DNA from: Chenopodium formosanum
Lineage: Eukaryota > Streptophyta > Magnoliopsida > Caryophyllales > Amaranthaceae
Assembly (NCBI GenBank): GCA_024500155.1
Contig: CM044859.1
Coordinates: 46,546,003 to 46,610,002 of the forward strand
Reading direction: 5' to 3'
Length of the DNA: 64,000 bases
Shown piece by piece: positions 1-11,242 of the stretch. Below the pieces are notes generated by a model. The model ran no database searches. It was not told the origin of the DNA and saw only the letters and a program-made list of their open reading frames with translations. Position 1 is the stretch's first letter. The number at the start of each line of letters is the position of its first letter. A program made the position numbers and the translations under genes.

Positions 1-84
1 CTTAACTAGCCCAACATCATGGGAATTAGAAACCTGATGTAGCTCACACCTTTGTTCCAGTTATTAGGGACTAAGGAACATTAG

Positions 85-1373
85 GAAGCTAGAGAAGGGA
101 GAAGTTGAACTCCGGGTCGGCAATGGAGTCAGAGTTGCGGCCGTATCCGTTATAACTATCAGTTTGTCTTTGCCCTCTGGGTTTGTTTTGGAACTTGATA
201 GGTGTTACTATGTTCCCAACATTACCAAAAACATCATTTCAATTTCGGCGTTGGACGCCAAAGGTTTTGAATATCGAGTAAAAGTCAACGAATGTTCATT
301 TTATCTCGATGATGTTTTATATGGTATCACACACTCTGAATAAGGTATTTATATGCTTTCTTTAGACAAACAAGTTTATAATGTAAATGATACTACTAAA
401 AGATCTAAGACCATGGAGTCAAATCAAACTTACTTGTGGCGTTGTCGTCTTAGCTACATTAACATCAAACGCATCAAGAAGCTTCTTTAAGAAGGCGTTC
501 TTGACTCTTTTGATTTTGAATCTTTTGAGAATTGCGAAGGATATTTATTAGGAAAGATGATAAAGCATCCATTCTCCAAGTTGGGAGAGAAAGAAGGTGA
601 CTTATTGGCTCTAATACATACCGATGTATGTGGACCAATGAGCTCCGCCACAAGAAACGGACATCGATATTTCATCACCTTCATAGATGACTATATTAGA
701 TATGGCTATGTCTACCTAATGTCGCACAAATATTAACCGTTTGACAAGTTCAAAGAATTTCAGAGGGAGGTGGAAAATCAGCTTGGCAAGAAAATCAAAG
801 CCCTTTGATCAAATCGAGGAGGTGAATACTTGAGCCAATAATTCGATGACCATCTGAAAGATCATGGCATACTTTCAGAACTGACACCTCCAGGAACCCC
901 ACAATGGAATGGAGTATTTGAACGGAGGAATCGAACCTTGTTAGACATGGTATGATCAACCATGGGTCTTAGTGATCTTCTAATCTCTTTCTTGGGACAC
1001 GCACTTTGAACTACGGCAATAACGCTGAACCGTGCTCCATTGAAAAAACCTCCTAGGTTTGCTTTTCTAAAGATATGGGGATGCAAAGCATACGTCAATA
1101 AATTAATTTTTGACAAGCTTCATCCTAAATCTGATAAGGTTTACTTTGTGGGCTACCCAAAAAGAAACCAAAGGGTATTACTTCTACAACAAATCGAAAA
1201 ACAAAGTGTTTATTGCTCGCTATGGTGTCTTTTTGGAGAAGGAGTACCTTTCCAAAATGACAAGTGGGAGGAAAATCGATCTCGACGAAGTTTATTAGGA
1301 TGAGAAACAAAATCAAAATGTCAGTCAAAGTGCTCAAGTAGCATTTGTTGACGAAGGTCAAAATATGCAAATT
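85..1373 (+). pseudogene. Copia element H: GAG-pre-integrase and integrase, decayed
   Basis: This is the 5' part of a Ty1/copia polyprotein. In order it shows a region after protease (VPNITKNIIS), the GAG-pre-integrase segment (LWRCRLSYINIKRIKKL) and the integrase core (HTDVCGPM, FITFIDDY, TPPGTPQWNGV). The integrase would insert element cDNA in the nucleus. The + strand frame is broken by several stops (near 340, 487, 735, 805, 837, 955, 1005) and frameshifts, including one near 1170, so no integrase can be made. The glutamate helix after the core reads FERRNRTLLDM where the family has ERRNRTLLDM. The window begins inside the element, so its 5' LTR, gag and protease are not visible. Placement in the copia superfamily is firm; I do not assign a lineage. 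Confidence 0.88.
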
Positions 1374-1412
1374 TGAATTGATAGTGCAAATGCTCAGTCC
1401 ATTCCCTTACGT

Positions 1413-2160
1413 ATGTCAAAGAGGCCAAGATATCAACCTGATAGATATCTCGGATTGTTTTTAACCGAGAATCAGGACATCCTAATCATAGATGGAGATG
1501 AACAGGCAACCTACAAGCAAGCGATGCCATGCACCGACTCTGCTAAATGGCAAGAGGCCATGAGATTTGAAATGGATTTCATGTTTGAAAATCAAGTCTG
1601 GGACTTGGTTGACTTACCCGAAGGCTACACACCTATCGGATGTAAGAGGATTTTCAAGTTAAAAACCGACAAAGATGGAAATGTATTCATTTACAAAGCT
1701 AGATTGGTAGCAAAAGGTTATAGATAAGTTCGTGGTATTGATTACGATGAAACCTTTTATCCAGTCGCAATGCTTAAATCAGTTTGGATCCTTCTAGTGA
1801 TTGCTGCATATTACAATTATGAAATATGGCAGATGGACGTTAAAACCTCCTTTCTAAATGGCATTTTGGAAGAAAATATGTATATGAAACAGCCTGAAGG
1901 TTTTGTCGACCAAAATAACGCTGGAAAGGTATGCAAGCTCAAGAAATCAATTTATGGATTAAAGCAAGCAAGTAGAAGTCAAAATCTGCGATTTGATAAA
2001 GCCATTAGTAAGTTTTGTTTTATCAAACATCCAGATGAGTCTTGTGTTTACAAGAAGGTCAGTGGGAGTGACATCGCCTTCCTAGTCTTATATGTCAATG
2101 AAATTTTGCTCACTGGAAACAGCATTCCATTGTTAGAGTCTATCAAGGCTTAGCTCCGAA
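1413..2160 (+). pseudogene. Copia element H: reverse transcriptase, decayed
   Basis: Copia-type reverse transcriptase, read in two stretches split by a stop at 1725. Family landmarks are the entry motif WQEAMRFEMD, the KTDKDG/KARLVAKGYR block, QMDVKTSFLNG (first catalytic Asp) and IYGLKQASR. The catalytic box reads YVNEILL where the family has YVDD(M/I)LL, so both metal-binding aspartates of that box are altered. Together with the stop this makes it non-functional. It follows the integrase directly, which is the copia gene order (integrase before RT) and separates it from the gypsy elements elsewhere in the window. Confidence 0.9.
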
Positions 2161-3030
2161 AAATATTTTTCAATGAAAGACTTGGGAGAGGCTCTGTAAA
2201 TATTATGCATCAAAATCTATTGGGATAGATCAAAGAGGATGATAGGATAGAGTCAAAGTACTTATATTGATAAGGTACTAGCTCGATTCAACATGGAAGG
2301 AGCAAAGAGAGGCCTCCTACCCATGTCACATGGCATAACCCTTAGCAAGAAGCAGTGTCCAAAGACACCTGATGAGCGGGAAAGGATGAATCAGATTCCA
2401 TAGGCTTCGCTTATTTGATCGATCATGTATGCCATGATATGTACTAGGCCAGATGTATCGTATGCCTTTAGCGCTACGAGCCGATACCAATCAAACTTAG
2501 GAGAGGCGCATTGGACTGCGGCTAAGAATATCCTAAATTACCTGAAAATGAACAAGGATAAATTCCCTGTCCATGGTGTCAGAGATGAATTGGTTATTAA
2601 GGGATACACCGACGCAAGCTTCCAGATAGATAGAGACGACTTCAAGTAACAGTCTGGGTACATATTCTGTCTCAATGGAGGAGCGTTTAGTTGGAAGAGT
2701 GCTAAGCAAAGCACAACTGCTGATTCTACAACTGAAACCGAATTCTTGGTAGCATTTGAGGCAGCTAAGGAGGCAGTTTGAATTCGTAAGTTCATTGGGG
2801 AACTTGATGTTGTACCCTCCATCAAGGGACCAATAGATCTCTATTGTGAAAACAATGGGGCTATTGCCCAGGCTAGAGAGCCACGAGAATATCAGAAGGT
2901 CAAACATGTCAAGAGGCTATTTCACATGATTAGAGAATGGAAATCAGAAGGTCAAACCTTAGTCTCAAGTGAAGCACAAAAACCACGTTGAGGCAATGGG
3001 AATCAAGCACATTAGAAACTTGCTTTGATA
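2161..3030 (+). pseudogene. Copia element H: RT connection and RNase H, decayed
   Basis: Continues the copia polyprotein after a stop at 2151-2153. The stretch MYAMICTRPDVSYAFSATSR (2425 on) is the conserved end of RT, followed by RNase H with GYTDASFQ, SWKSAKQST and a DLYCENNGAIA block. Stops occur near 2648 and 2779 and a frame change follows 2155. The terminal AMGIKHIRNLL-like peptide near 2993-3027 suits the end of copia pol, although the local frame is shifted. RNase H would degrade RNA in the RNA-DNA hybrid during reverse transcription; this copy cannot. Confidence 0.85.
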
Positions 3031-4159
3031 TCCTTATTTTATTGTTTTAATTAAAATTTGGACAATGTTGATGTAAAACAATATGATGAACCATTCAATT
3101 TTTGAGTAATAAAAATTTTCATGCAATTTAAATCACTCTGTTTCTATTTAATTGTGTTTTAGAATTAAATAATGAGTCTGTTCGATTTAAAGAATATTCA
3201 AAATAGGGTATCAAGACAGGTCTTGATAAGGAAAAACCTATTAAGCGAATGTTAAATATTATAATCGAAAATTATCCCTAATCGAGGTCATTTAAACAAT
3301 GGACGAGTAATGACTAGTTGAGATTAGTGTGTAGTTTGATTTATTGCACCTTTTCCTGTGCTACGAGGAGATGATTGTCATGAATCATTTGCACATGTAT
3401 TGGTTTATAACCATACTGGATCGACCTATGAGAATACTTTAAGAGATTCAAAATCGTCATAAGTATATTTCTCATTATTGCTATCGTAACTCTTTTCCCT
3501 GACCATGAGTATTGTGAGGTCTCTTGTTTGAGTACTAATCTGTTTTTTATGTTGGTCAAACGACTGCCGTAATTGGGGATTATAAAAAAGGCCATCAGGC
3601 GGCAAGGTCCTCTTAGTAAGACAAGCTACATTACAAGACTGGGAATGTCCCCCTACTAATAATAGGGAACATGTCTTGTTGTTTACAAGGCCTCTCGAAG
3701 AGCGAGACTGTGAAAATGCATGGTCGTGCTTAGATGGATTTTGGAAATCACCTGCTTATTGACAGTCAAACTCGGATTTCGAGAAACACTTCTGGACGTA
3801 ACAGAGATGACGAATAATCTTACCCTATAGTTCATGAAGAGACATAAGAAAGGGGCTATACAATGAATGCGCACTTGTCCGGAAGGAAAAGTGAGAGATT
3901 AAAAGGAATGGTGTCCTTCGAACAAGTGTATTATTCTGATAGTGGGTATAGAATTATTAGAAAAATAATATATTCAGTAAGGTCAAGTGATCGGAATGCT
4001 TAGGTGGAGGCCGCTTCCTATCAGTAATATTGATGTATAATTAATATTACAGCTTAATCTTAACTGAACTCTTCGGGTCACACCCAAGAAATTAACAAAC
4101 CGACTCAACGAATTAATTCGCAAGAAATTAATGAGTCGCCCGAGTATTAAATATTTAGA
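3031..4159 (+). other. Copia element H: long 3' non-coding region
   Basis: About 1.1 kb between the end of pol and the putative 3' LTR. It is AT-rich and has no reading frame with recognisable family motifs. Short ORFs on both strands overlap without codon structure. A purine-rich run (GGTGGAGG, about 4002-4012) could be a relic polypurine tract, which would place the LTR start nearer 4030 than 4160. Confidence 0.5.
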
Positions 4160-4298
4160 TGTTGGAAATTCGAGCTTAGAGCGTCGAAAGTCGAGTCAAA
4201 AATAGTAAAAGACGATACAACAAAATTAATAATAAATCAATAAAGACACAAATACCCCTAGCGTTAGAACCCTGAGTTCTAGGGGATTAGGCAAGCTA

Positions 4299-4460
4299 AC
4301 AACCCGCACCATGTGCGAAGCTTGCTAGCAAGCTATGGCCTGCAGCCCGCACATAATGCGTGGCTTGCTGTCGCGTTGCAACTAGCAGCCCGCACATGTG
4401 CGAGGCGTGCAAGAATAAGCCTTCGCCAACAACAGCCCGCACATGTGTGCGTGGGCGTGC
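4299..4460 (+). promoter_or_regulatory. Cluster of CGCACATGTGCG palindromes in LTR of H
   Basis: Four or more copies of CCCGCAC(A)TGTGCG-like palindromes lie at roughly 4303, 4348, 4390 and 4437, each followed by a variant of (A)GGCGTGC or GTGGCTTGC. They form a GC-rich island in otherwise AT-rich sequence. The island lies about 320 bp upstream of the LTR TATA box, in the U3 position. ORFs crossing this island on both strands are by-products of its composition. Confidence 0.6.
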
Positions 4461-4776
4461 TGGGCGACTTGGCTGGCAACAAGCATCACGCTTGTGCGGT
4501 GCTTGTCTAGGCCGGGTAGCTAGGGTCGTGGTCATTGGGGAAGCATGTGAGGAAGGCTTCAGGTGTGAGGGACAAGTGGCACAAGGAGAAGAATGAGTGG
4601 GGAGCAAGTATGGTCCCCTCCTCTCCAAGTGATCCTCACTTCCCTTTGTATGTATTAATGACACTTGTAGATTTATTATTAGTTTGCTGATTTATTTTAT
4701 TTTAACTTTAAAATAAATTGTAAAATTTTCATGCTCCCACATTGATGGGATAGAAATTCCCACTCTCACTCTTCCC

Positions 4777-4783
4777 TATAAAT
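4777..4783 (+). promoter_or_regulatory. TATA box of LTR of H
   Basis: TATAAAT inside CCCTATAAATCCCC, followed by GAGTGCTTGAG-type leader sequence. This is the usual plant LTR core promoter context. Confidence 0.6.
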
Positions 4784-5139
4784 CCCCACCTTGGGTTCTA
4801 GGAAGAGTGCTTGAGTAGGAGTTCAATAGAGCATTGCATTTGCAAAAACTCTTAAACTCATATAATACTCGGGTTTTGGTCAGACCTTGCTAACCTCAAG
4901 GTAACAGACCTAAAAGTCGGTAGTTGTTGTTGCGGATGGATCTCCGTCGGAGGCTCTCGTGTTTTTTAGGCTAAGCTTTCAAGTAAGAGCCCAATTTGTA
5001 GGGCGAAGCACGCGACAAAGGTATATTTCCTATTTTGCCCTTTTGTGTTTATTCTATGCATTAGTGATAGTAATTATTGCGAGCGTGATCCTTAGCTAGG
5101 GTTTTTTCCGCGGTGAGTGGGACTCACCAAACCCCAACA

Positions 5140-5362
5140 CACTAGTATTGGACCTTTATTATGGACCAAACCATATTAGACTCGCTATTTTCATAAATAG
5201 GAGTAAGAAAGGAAATATTTTTGAAAATAGAAACTAAAATATTTTAATAAAAGCATCCTCATCATTAGACTTTCCACACTTTCACTTTGTTTGATAATCA
5301 AATGTCATGAAAGGTATTCATCACTGGGTTTTGTTTTGGGGAGACACATTTGGGTTTCTATA
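5140..5362 (-). repeat. Gypsy element G: 3' LTR, first 223 bp only
   Basis: Read on the - strand this begins TATAGAAACCCAAATGTGTC, matching the LTR start TGTAGACACCCATTTGTGTC of element I at 53494. It follows that LTR to GGTCCAATA, where element H begins. The rest of this LTR must lie left of the window beyond H. The terminal TG has decayed to TA. The purine-rich AAAGTAGGGGCTTC adjoining at 5363-5376 is the polypurine tract. Confidence 0.8.
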
Positions 5363-7417
5363 GAAGCCCCTACTTTGACAGAGTTTGGAGAAACTTATGT
5401 TTCGAAAACAAAAGTCAAAGTAGCGATAAGGATTAGGAATGATTCAGAACATTCAACGATCCTAAATCATTCTTGTAACGCAGATACCTGTAAACTAGAG
5501 TTAGTTTAAAATAGATAAAAGAGTTAAGAAACGCGTATCATGCACCGTCGAGGAAACGTCTCTAAGGGTTATCGATTTGTTGCTACATTTGTTGTTTTTA
5601 CAACCTTCCACAGGCTAGGGAATGCCATCTTGTTATTTTGATGTTGTTGTCGTGCTTTGCTGCTGTTGATGTTCACTCGTCTCTAATCAAAAGAGATTCT
5701 TTTTTAGGATTGTTGACTCGTCTTTAAACAAAAGTGCTTTCGGAAGAAATTTTCACGTGCTCTAAACAAAAGAGCTTGAAAGAAATGTCCACGCGTCTTT
5801 GAACAAAGAGCTTTGATAGGATGCCAACGCGTCTTTGAGCAAAAGATCTTGAATGAACTGTCCACACGTCTCTTAAAAAAGAGTTTAGAATGATATGCCT
5901 ACGCGTCTCTAAGCAAAAGAGCTTTTCGATATGTCCATGCAGCTTTGATACTAAAATGTTTGTTGCGATCGTTCGGTTGGCTGCGAAGAGGAGCTTTGCT
6001 GAATGGTTGTATCCTATAAAAACCAAAAGATTTCCAAAAGACTTTGCTGGAGTTTTTCTTAGGATTAACCTAAGGCTTGATGTTTTTCTTAGATTGACCT
6101 ACGGTGATTGAATGACTTGAGGTTGACTCAATGTGACTCATTGACTTAAGGTTGACCCAAGGTGAATTGGCACGTGTGACTCATGACTCGTGTGTCCATT
6201 GTATCGTGATGTGCTTGACTCAAAATATGAAAAAGCAAAAATTTTCCGTCATTTTTGTGGATGGTGCCGACTTTCTCCCGAAAAGAAGGGAGCGAAAAAG
6301 AATCAAACTGTTTGATGGTGCATGTTTAATGAGCTTAATCTGTTAACGTTGTCTCTTATAGTACAAGGATTGTAACATCTTAGACTATCCTATTTGACTC
6401 GATAATGAAAGTATTTAGGAAACTTAGGCGCGGAGGCTAATTACTTCATACTTTATGATGCAATGATGATTGATGTTGATATGACAAGGCATGCTTTACC
6501 ATTGTGTTAAGATTTTATGACAAAGGGTTTCTAAGGGAAGTATATTTGGTCATGTATCCGTGTAGTGTGTGATAGTGACACTAAAGTTAGGCCGCAAGGG
6601 CTAAGTGTGTGTATACCTCAAAGAGGTCTTTTAAGGGTTGTAACGTGGTTAGGCTAAAGGTTGAAGAAGAAAGGGATAAAGTCTCAAGACCGTAGATAAA
6701 CCCCCAAGGTGTGCAACCATGGTTTTGAATCTTTGTGTCTATGATTGAGGTTTCTCACTTTTGAGTTCTTTCCTTTTTCATTTTTGCTCTCTCTTTTTTG
6801 CTTTTGCATTTTTTTAATTTTGAACTTTTTTTTTATAAGTGTGGGAAATCCTAATCATGTGGTCTATCACTCACTTGGAATTCATGTTTCTCAGGCACGA
6901 TACCGAGCACTCGATAAGAGACGCAATATGAGACGTGTTCATATCAAACACATTGGAACACTTTCTCTTTTGTACACTTTTTATTGCTATTTGAATCTTT
7001 TGAATCACTCAAGCTTTTTGTTCTTTGAAAATTACATAAGTTACACATCATCCCATCCCAAGGTTAGGTAGATGTGGGTTGAAGAAAGAAATTAAAGGTA
7101 TATCGTTAGACAAGGCTCAAAGTGAATTCTCAAGAAAAGATTGCATATTTGAAGGGTGAAAGGTATAACATGGCTACAAGAGGTTCCTCTAATCATGGGT
7201 ATACATTGTGCTTAGTTCGAAATGGATTTTTTTTTTTGAATGCAATATAAAGGTTATATGCAAGAAAAGAAATTCTCATTTTTATTAGAAGGGAAAAAAG
7301 TAAAATACAGGGTGCCTATGCTAGACTTATCGGGGAAAGGAAGAATGAAAAGTAAATAGAAAAAATAGGTCACCAAATCTTGTCGTTGAAGCTAGCCTGT
7401 TGTCTTATGCCTTTTTA
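5363..7417 (-). other. Gypsy element G: 3' non-coding region
   Basis: The - strand matches the 3' non-coding region of element I (58450-61950). Shared blocks include the one ending at the polypurine tract, the stretch around 6890-6960 against 59035-59110, and 7070-7230 against 58720-58900. It has no pol, so G, like I, is a gag-only element. A segment of about 220 bp present in I (about 59353-59580), including a hairpin, is absent here near 6590-6615. Short ORFs such as that at 6745-7071 lie in this non-coding sequence and show no protein family signs. Confidence 0.75.
5670..5945. repeat. Minisatellite, about 37 bp, in 3' region of G
   Basis: Seven degenerate copies of a unit built around ACGCGTCTTTNANCAAAAGAG, starting near 5676, 5716, 5754, 5791, 5826, 5863 and 5900. 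It lies about 300 bp inside the polypurine tract, the same slot as the minisatellites of A, B and I. Confidence 0.75.
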
Positions 7418-7650
7418 TCACTCGGTCTTCTTGCCATTTAGATGTATAGGAAACTTGTTATTCTGAATAAGATATTGGATGAGCTCTTTTAGCTTCCAAC
7501 AGCTCTCAGTAGTATGAACCTTACCTTGATGGTATTTGCAGTGTGCATCTGGATTCCAACTAGGTAGCTTCTTCTTAGGTGCGGGATCTTGAATAGGTCT
7601 AATGGGAATTATAAGACCTTTAGCATGAAGCCGATCGAATGTTGTGTCAT
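7418..7650 (-). pseudogene. Gypsy element G: C-terminal gag fragment, third zinc module
   Basis: The - strand reads DTTFDRLHAKGLIIPI, then a zinc-knuckle-like CKYHQGKVHTTESC and WKLKELIQYLI, and stops at 7418. It is the continuation of the gag piece that ends at 51480. The two were one gene until element D inserted, and the codons resume after removing D and one copy of GTCAT (7646-7650). It corresponds to the gag C-terminus of element I (58230-58438). This is the third copy of the module in the gag of G. Confidence 0.85.
7646..7650. repeat. Target site duplication of element D, left copy
   Basis: GTCAT here equals GTCAT at 51480-51484. D starts immediately after (TGACGAGG) and ends immediately before the right copy (CCCATCA). 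Joining the flanks through one GTCAT restores the gag reading frame of G. Confidence 0.9.
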
Positions 7651-8624
7651 TGACGAGGGGTTGAACTAGATCGTTGAAACTAATCCTCCCTCGGTCAAGC
7701 TAAATTTATAAACACTTAACAAACGTATATACAAATATAGAGGCAAGTAAAAGGTCGAACCCAAAGTAACGGTAATGTTCAAGCGCTCTCAATAATGCGC
7801 CCAGGCTAGGTTGAAGTCTAAGGATTAATGGAGAACACTAACAACTAACACACAAAGAAACCAAACAAATAAAGCACTAGGAACAGGATCAACAAGCAAT
7901 CATGACAATTGTATCAACTCGGGAACAATATGTAAATCAAAGAATGTGAAGACAAATGGAAAGCTCAATCAAAAGAGTCAACAAGATATCTCCTACAGGT
8001 CAAACTAGCGCCAACTACGAGAGAATCTAACTAGGATCATCACTAATCAAGCTTAATCGACAATTGCAATTCCTAAATCAATGGTCCGTATCATTAGAAA
8101 CTACAATGAAATCTAGCATAATTCTCAAGGCCTTATCAAATTACACCCATGCAAACTTCCATTAATCACTTTAATCTAAACAATTATTCAACACAATCCC
8201 CTAATTAAGCACAGTCAATCAATCATACAAGTTTCACCCAATTCCTAGACAACAACTACTCTAACATCATCATCTAATCAAATAACAACTAAAGAAATCA
8301 AGAATCAACAATATATGAAGAACAACTACACTAATCAACAATCAAACATCTAAATCAAACCAAACAAATATGAAATCAATCAAAGCAATAAATGAGATAG
8401 AATTTAGAAATGCTTAGGATAACAGAGAAGATCTCCAATATAATTGTCACCATTGAATCTTCAATCTCTTAATTACCATTGAAATTCCTCACTTTCTCTC
8501 TCTAAAATCTACTCCTAAACTAACCCTAAAACTAGAGAGAGAAGCTCTCAACTAAGCTAAAGTTATGATCAAAATCTAAATGAAACGTATTCTAAACTTG
8601 CCCCTAAAATCAAGTTTACAAAGG

Positions 8625-8633
8625 TATTTATAG
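8625..8633 (-). promoter_or_regulatory. TATA box of 3' LTR of D
   Basis: CTATAAATA on the - strand, directly downstream of the GC-rich block in transcription order. The equivalent site in the 5' LTR is 50893-50901. Confidence 0.65.
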
Positions 8634-8669
8634 AGGTGCGAAAACAAAAACCGAGCAAACAAATACCCA

Positions 8670-8766
8670 GAAAGGCGTGCCCGCGCTGTAAGGGAGGCGT
8701 GCCCGTGCTGCAGGGGTGGCGTGCCCGCGCATGCTGGTGGCGCGCCCGCGCCCGCGCATCTCTTGG
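8670..8766 (-). promoter_or_regulatory. GC-rich GGCGNGCCCGCGC repeats in LTR of D
   Basis: Four to five imperfect copies of GGCG(C/T)GCCCG(C/T)GC spaced by 20-25 bp, just upstream of the - strand TATA box. The sister LTR has about three copies (50938-51000), so the block changes in copy number. Confidence 0.65.
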
Positions 8767-9247
8767 TTTCTTCGATCTTCTCGCGGCTTCGTGCATTTGC
8801 TAAGGTCTTCAAATGAACGCACAATCATGATGATGATGAACACTAAGGAGGCAATCCCAAAAGCACATGATTGTGGGTTCAACACCCCATATTCAAGAAA
8901 GCACGGCTTGAGAGCCTAAGAGCTATAACTTGGAGAATCCACTTCCTTGCATCTTGAGCTTTTCCAATTGCCATGAGCTTGCTCCAAAAGCTTCCTACAC
9001 CTTAGTAAATCACCAATATCAAGACCCGAACCTCGTACAATACCTACAACAACGAAAATAGAGCAAATAAAGGAGAAAAGACTAGAAAAACCATAGAAAT
9101 GCAAAAAAGCTACAAAATAAGATAGGAAAGATAAGACTAAGACCAAAAGCATAAAACTAAACATTTATTAAGCATGAAAGCCATTAAAAGAAGGTAAAAA
9201 CAACCTAAAGGCTCATTAAATGGGTGTCATTTATGACACTCATCAAA

Positions 9248-9615
9248 TACCCCCAAGCTTACCTTTTACTCGTCTTCGAGCAAAACAAAACCAAGGGAGA
9301 AGTGATGAGCTTATCCAAGAAAAAAAAAAGAGAAATGACAAGAATACACAATAACTCACTTTCGTAGGAATCACGGTCAATTTTAGCAATTAAAGACAAG
9401 CTATTTAAACCCCTAAATCGCCCTAGAGGACGAGTGATGCTCTTGTAAAGGTTTCCTAAGAGATTAACCTTTAACTCTCATAGTAATACAAACAAGGCAA
9501 AGAATGAAAAAGAAACCAAAATACAAGAAAAGCAAACAAATGTTCATGAATGGACTTTTCCAAATGTACAAGCATAAATGAATGCAAATCTTTCTAAAGA
9601 AGTAAGGGAGTGCAC
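9248..9615 (-). other. Element D: polypurine tract and 3' untranslated region
   Basis: On the - strand this ends in the CTCGAAGACGAGTAAAAGG...AAGCTTGGGGGTATT arrangement typical of the 3' end of Athila-like elements. About 370 bp of the internal region of D survive before element E begins. No coding sequence is present. Confidence 0.75.
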
Positions 9616-11128
9616 TAATGAGTAACATTTATATCACTCCTAGGACAGTGTTTATGCCTTGTTTTAGCTTGTCTTAAGGTGTTTGTAGTTTTTTTGTTGG
9701 TATTTTGTAGTTGTTTTGTTCAAATAATGTGTGCATACATGTCTCGATGTGTTTTTAATGAAATCGCGTATATTCTTGAATGATTGCCTTCATTGCGTGC
9801 TTGCACCGTTCCCTATACCTTATTGCTTCTCTTGGTATTTGAAGTCTTGTATTGCATAGAAGAAGCCAAGGAAGCATTAGAGAAGAATCGAAGAAAGCAA
9901 GGTGCAAGGTCGCGCACAATGTGCACGGGCGCGCGGCTGGAGTGTGCGGGCGCGCAGCCCTGTCTGAACCCGCGTAAAAAGAGGCGAAATTGCATAATCA
10001 AGGCAAAAAGTTTTGCGCAGCCTGCGCGCGATATGTGCGCGGGTGCGCAGCCAGTAGCACGGGCACACATACCCAAGCAGCAAGCCGCACAACCCAAAAA
10101 TGCACGGGCGCACAGATTTGTGCGAGGGCGCACAGCGAGCCCCTGTTCATTTTTTTCGCGACTTCCTTTATATTGGCGAGCCTTGTTTTTTTTACAGGAG
10201 AACTTCATTCTTTCCTTTAGATCTTTTTTCCCTAGTTTTAGGAGAGCTTCTCTCTCTTAGGGTTAGATTAGGATTTTCTCTCTCTAGTTTAGGAGTAGTT
10301 TTAGAGAGAGAAAGCTTGGATTTCCATGGAGTTTTTGAGAGGTTGAAGAAGCAACTTTGTGGAACTTCTTCTCACCTATTCAATGAGCATTTTCTAACTT
10401 TCTCTCATCCTTATTGCTTTGCTTAATTCTTAGTTTTTGCTTTTTGTTTGTTTATTTGAGTAGATTAATTAGTTTGTTTGCTTGATCTTGTTTTTATTCT
10501 TATTTCATCTTATTTTCCATGTCTATCTTCATTATGTTAGCTTAGGTCTTGTTCTAGGGAATTGGATGAAGTTTATATTAATGAATTGAATGATTGATTG
10601 TTATTAGTATGAAATTGTTTCTTGATTATTGTGTATGGATGATGCTTTTATGGATTAGAATCTTTCTAGCTAATCGATTTTATGCTCTTAATTATGCTTT
10701 CAATCAATTGTGCGAGAGTGAGTTGGTTGAGAGCCCTAAATTCTTCCATACCTTTGCTAGGCTAGTTGCACGAGAGTGAATTAGTTTAGTAGGATAATTA
10801 ACATGATTAATTGTGCGATAGTGAGTTAAATGTGTTGATGTTCCTAATCGAGGTCATTTTCATCTAATTGTATGATGTTGTTGAATGCATTGATGTAATT
10901 GGATTCCACTTTCCCTAGTTTTAGTTATTTTCTCTTAGTAGTGTTTGGTTTAATCTCTCTCTATCTCACAACCTTGCCTACTATTCTAATTTGCACAAAT
11001 CGATACACTCAGTCTTCGTGGTTCGACCCTTTACTTGCCACTAACTAGTTTAGTGTAAGTTTAGGTATTATTAATTTCTAATTTGGTTAGGGTTAGTAGA
11101 CCAACGACTTACTCTTACCCGCGATAAA
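9616..11128 (+). repeat. Athila-like element E: 5' LTR
   Basis: The segment begins TAATGAGTAACATTTATATCAC, comparable with the LTR start of D, and ends just before a primer-binding-site-like sequence at 11132. It shares a diverged block with D (TAGGAGTAGTTTTAGAGAGAGAAAG-like, near 10285-10315) but lies on the opposite strand. It has a GC-rich repeat block followed by a TATA-like site. No second LTR of E was found, so exact ends rest on internal features only. ORFs at 9784-10426 come from the GC-rich block. Confidence 0.65.
9905..10140 (+). promoter_or_regulatory. GC-rich CGGGCGCGCAG repeats in LTR of E
   Basis: Repeated GGGCGCGCAG, GGGTGCGCAG, GGGCGCACAG-like units with GCGCGC cores lie upstream of TTTATATTGG (10168-10177), the likely TATA site. 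The arrangement is the same as in D, with a different sequence. Confidence 0.6.
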
Positions 11129-11131
11129 ATT

Positions 11132-11150
11132 TTGGCACCCTTGTCGGGGA
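11132..11150 (+). promoter_or_regulatory. Primer-binding site of E
   Basis: TTGGCACCCTTGTCGGGGA resembles the TGGCGCCGTTGCCGGGGA site of Athila-like elements, with a few substitutions. It lies directly after the LTR and 92 bp before the ORF. Confidence 0.65.
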
Positions 11151-11242
11151 CTAAGGCGTTCATTAGTTTGTGTTGATTAGATTAGCTAGGTTCTTGTATA
11201 TTATTTGATTTTTGTTTGCTTTTCTTTGTTCTTTGTACAAAA

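Larger units (their letters stand above)
4160..5139 (+). repeat. Copia element H: putative 3' LTR
   Basis: The segment starts TGTTGG and ends CCAACA, the short inverted ends expected of a copia LTR. It holds a TATA box and lies directly against LTR sequence of a different element (G) at 5140. The right end is well supported, because sequence homologous to the LTR of G and I resumes at once. The left end is uncertain: no clear polypurine tract precedes 4160, and the true start could be near 4030. The 5' LTR lies outside the window, so it cannot be confirmed by pairing. Confidence 0.5.
7651..9247 (-). repeat. Athila-like element D: 3' LTR (1597 bp)
   Basis: Near-identical over most of its length to 49922-51479 in the same orientation. 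On the - strand it begins TGATGAGTGTCATAAATGAC, preceded by the polypurine tract AAGCTTGGGGGTATT, a signature of plant Athila-like elements, and ends CCCCTCGTCA. It holds a - strand TATA box at 8625-8633 and a GC-rich repeat block at 8670-8766. Because the polypurine tract adjoins this copy, it is the 3' LTR. ORFs inside it are not genes. Confidence 0.9.

Noticed and set aside
4296..4664. ORFs of up to 122 codons across the palindromes of H
   Set aside because: They run through repeated GC-rich motifs on both strands with no conserved domain.
9784..10426. Long ORFs on both strands over the GC-rich block of E
   Set aside because: Open by base composition, overlapping in four frames, inside an LTR.
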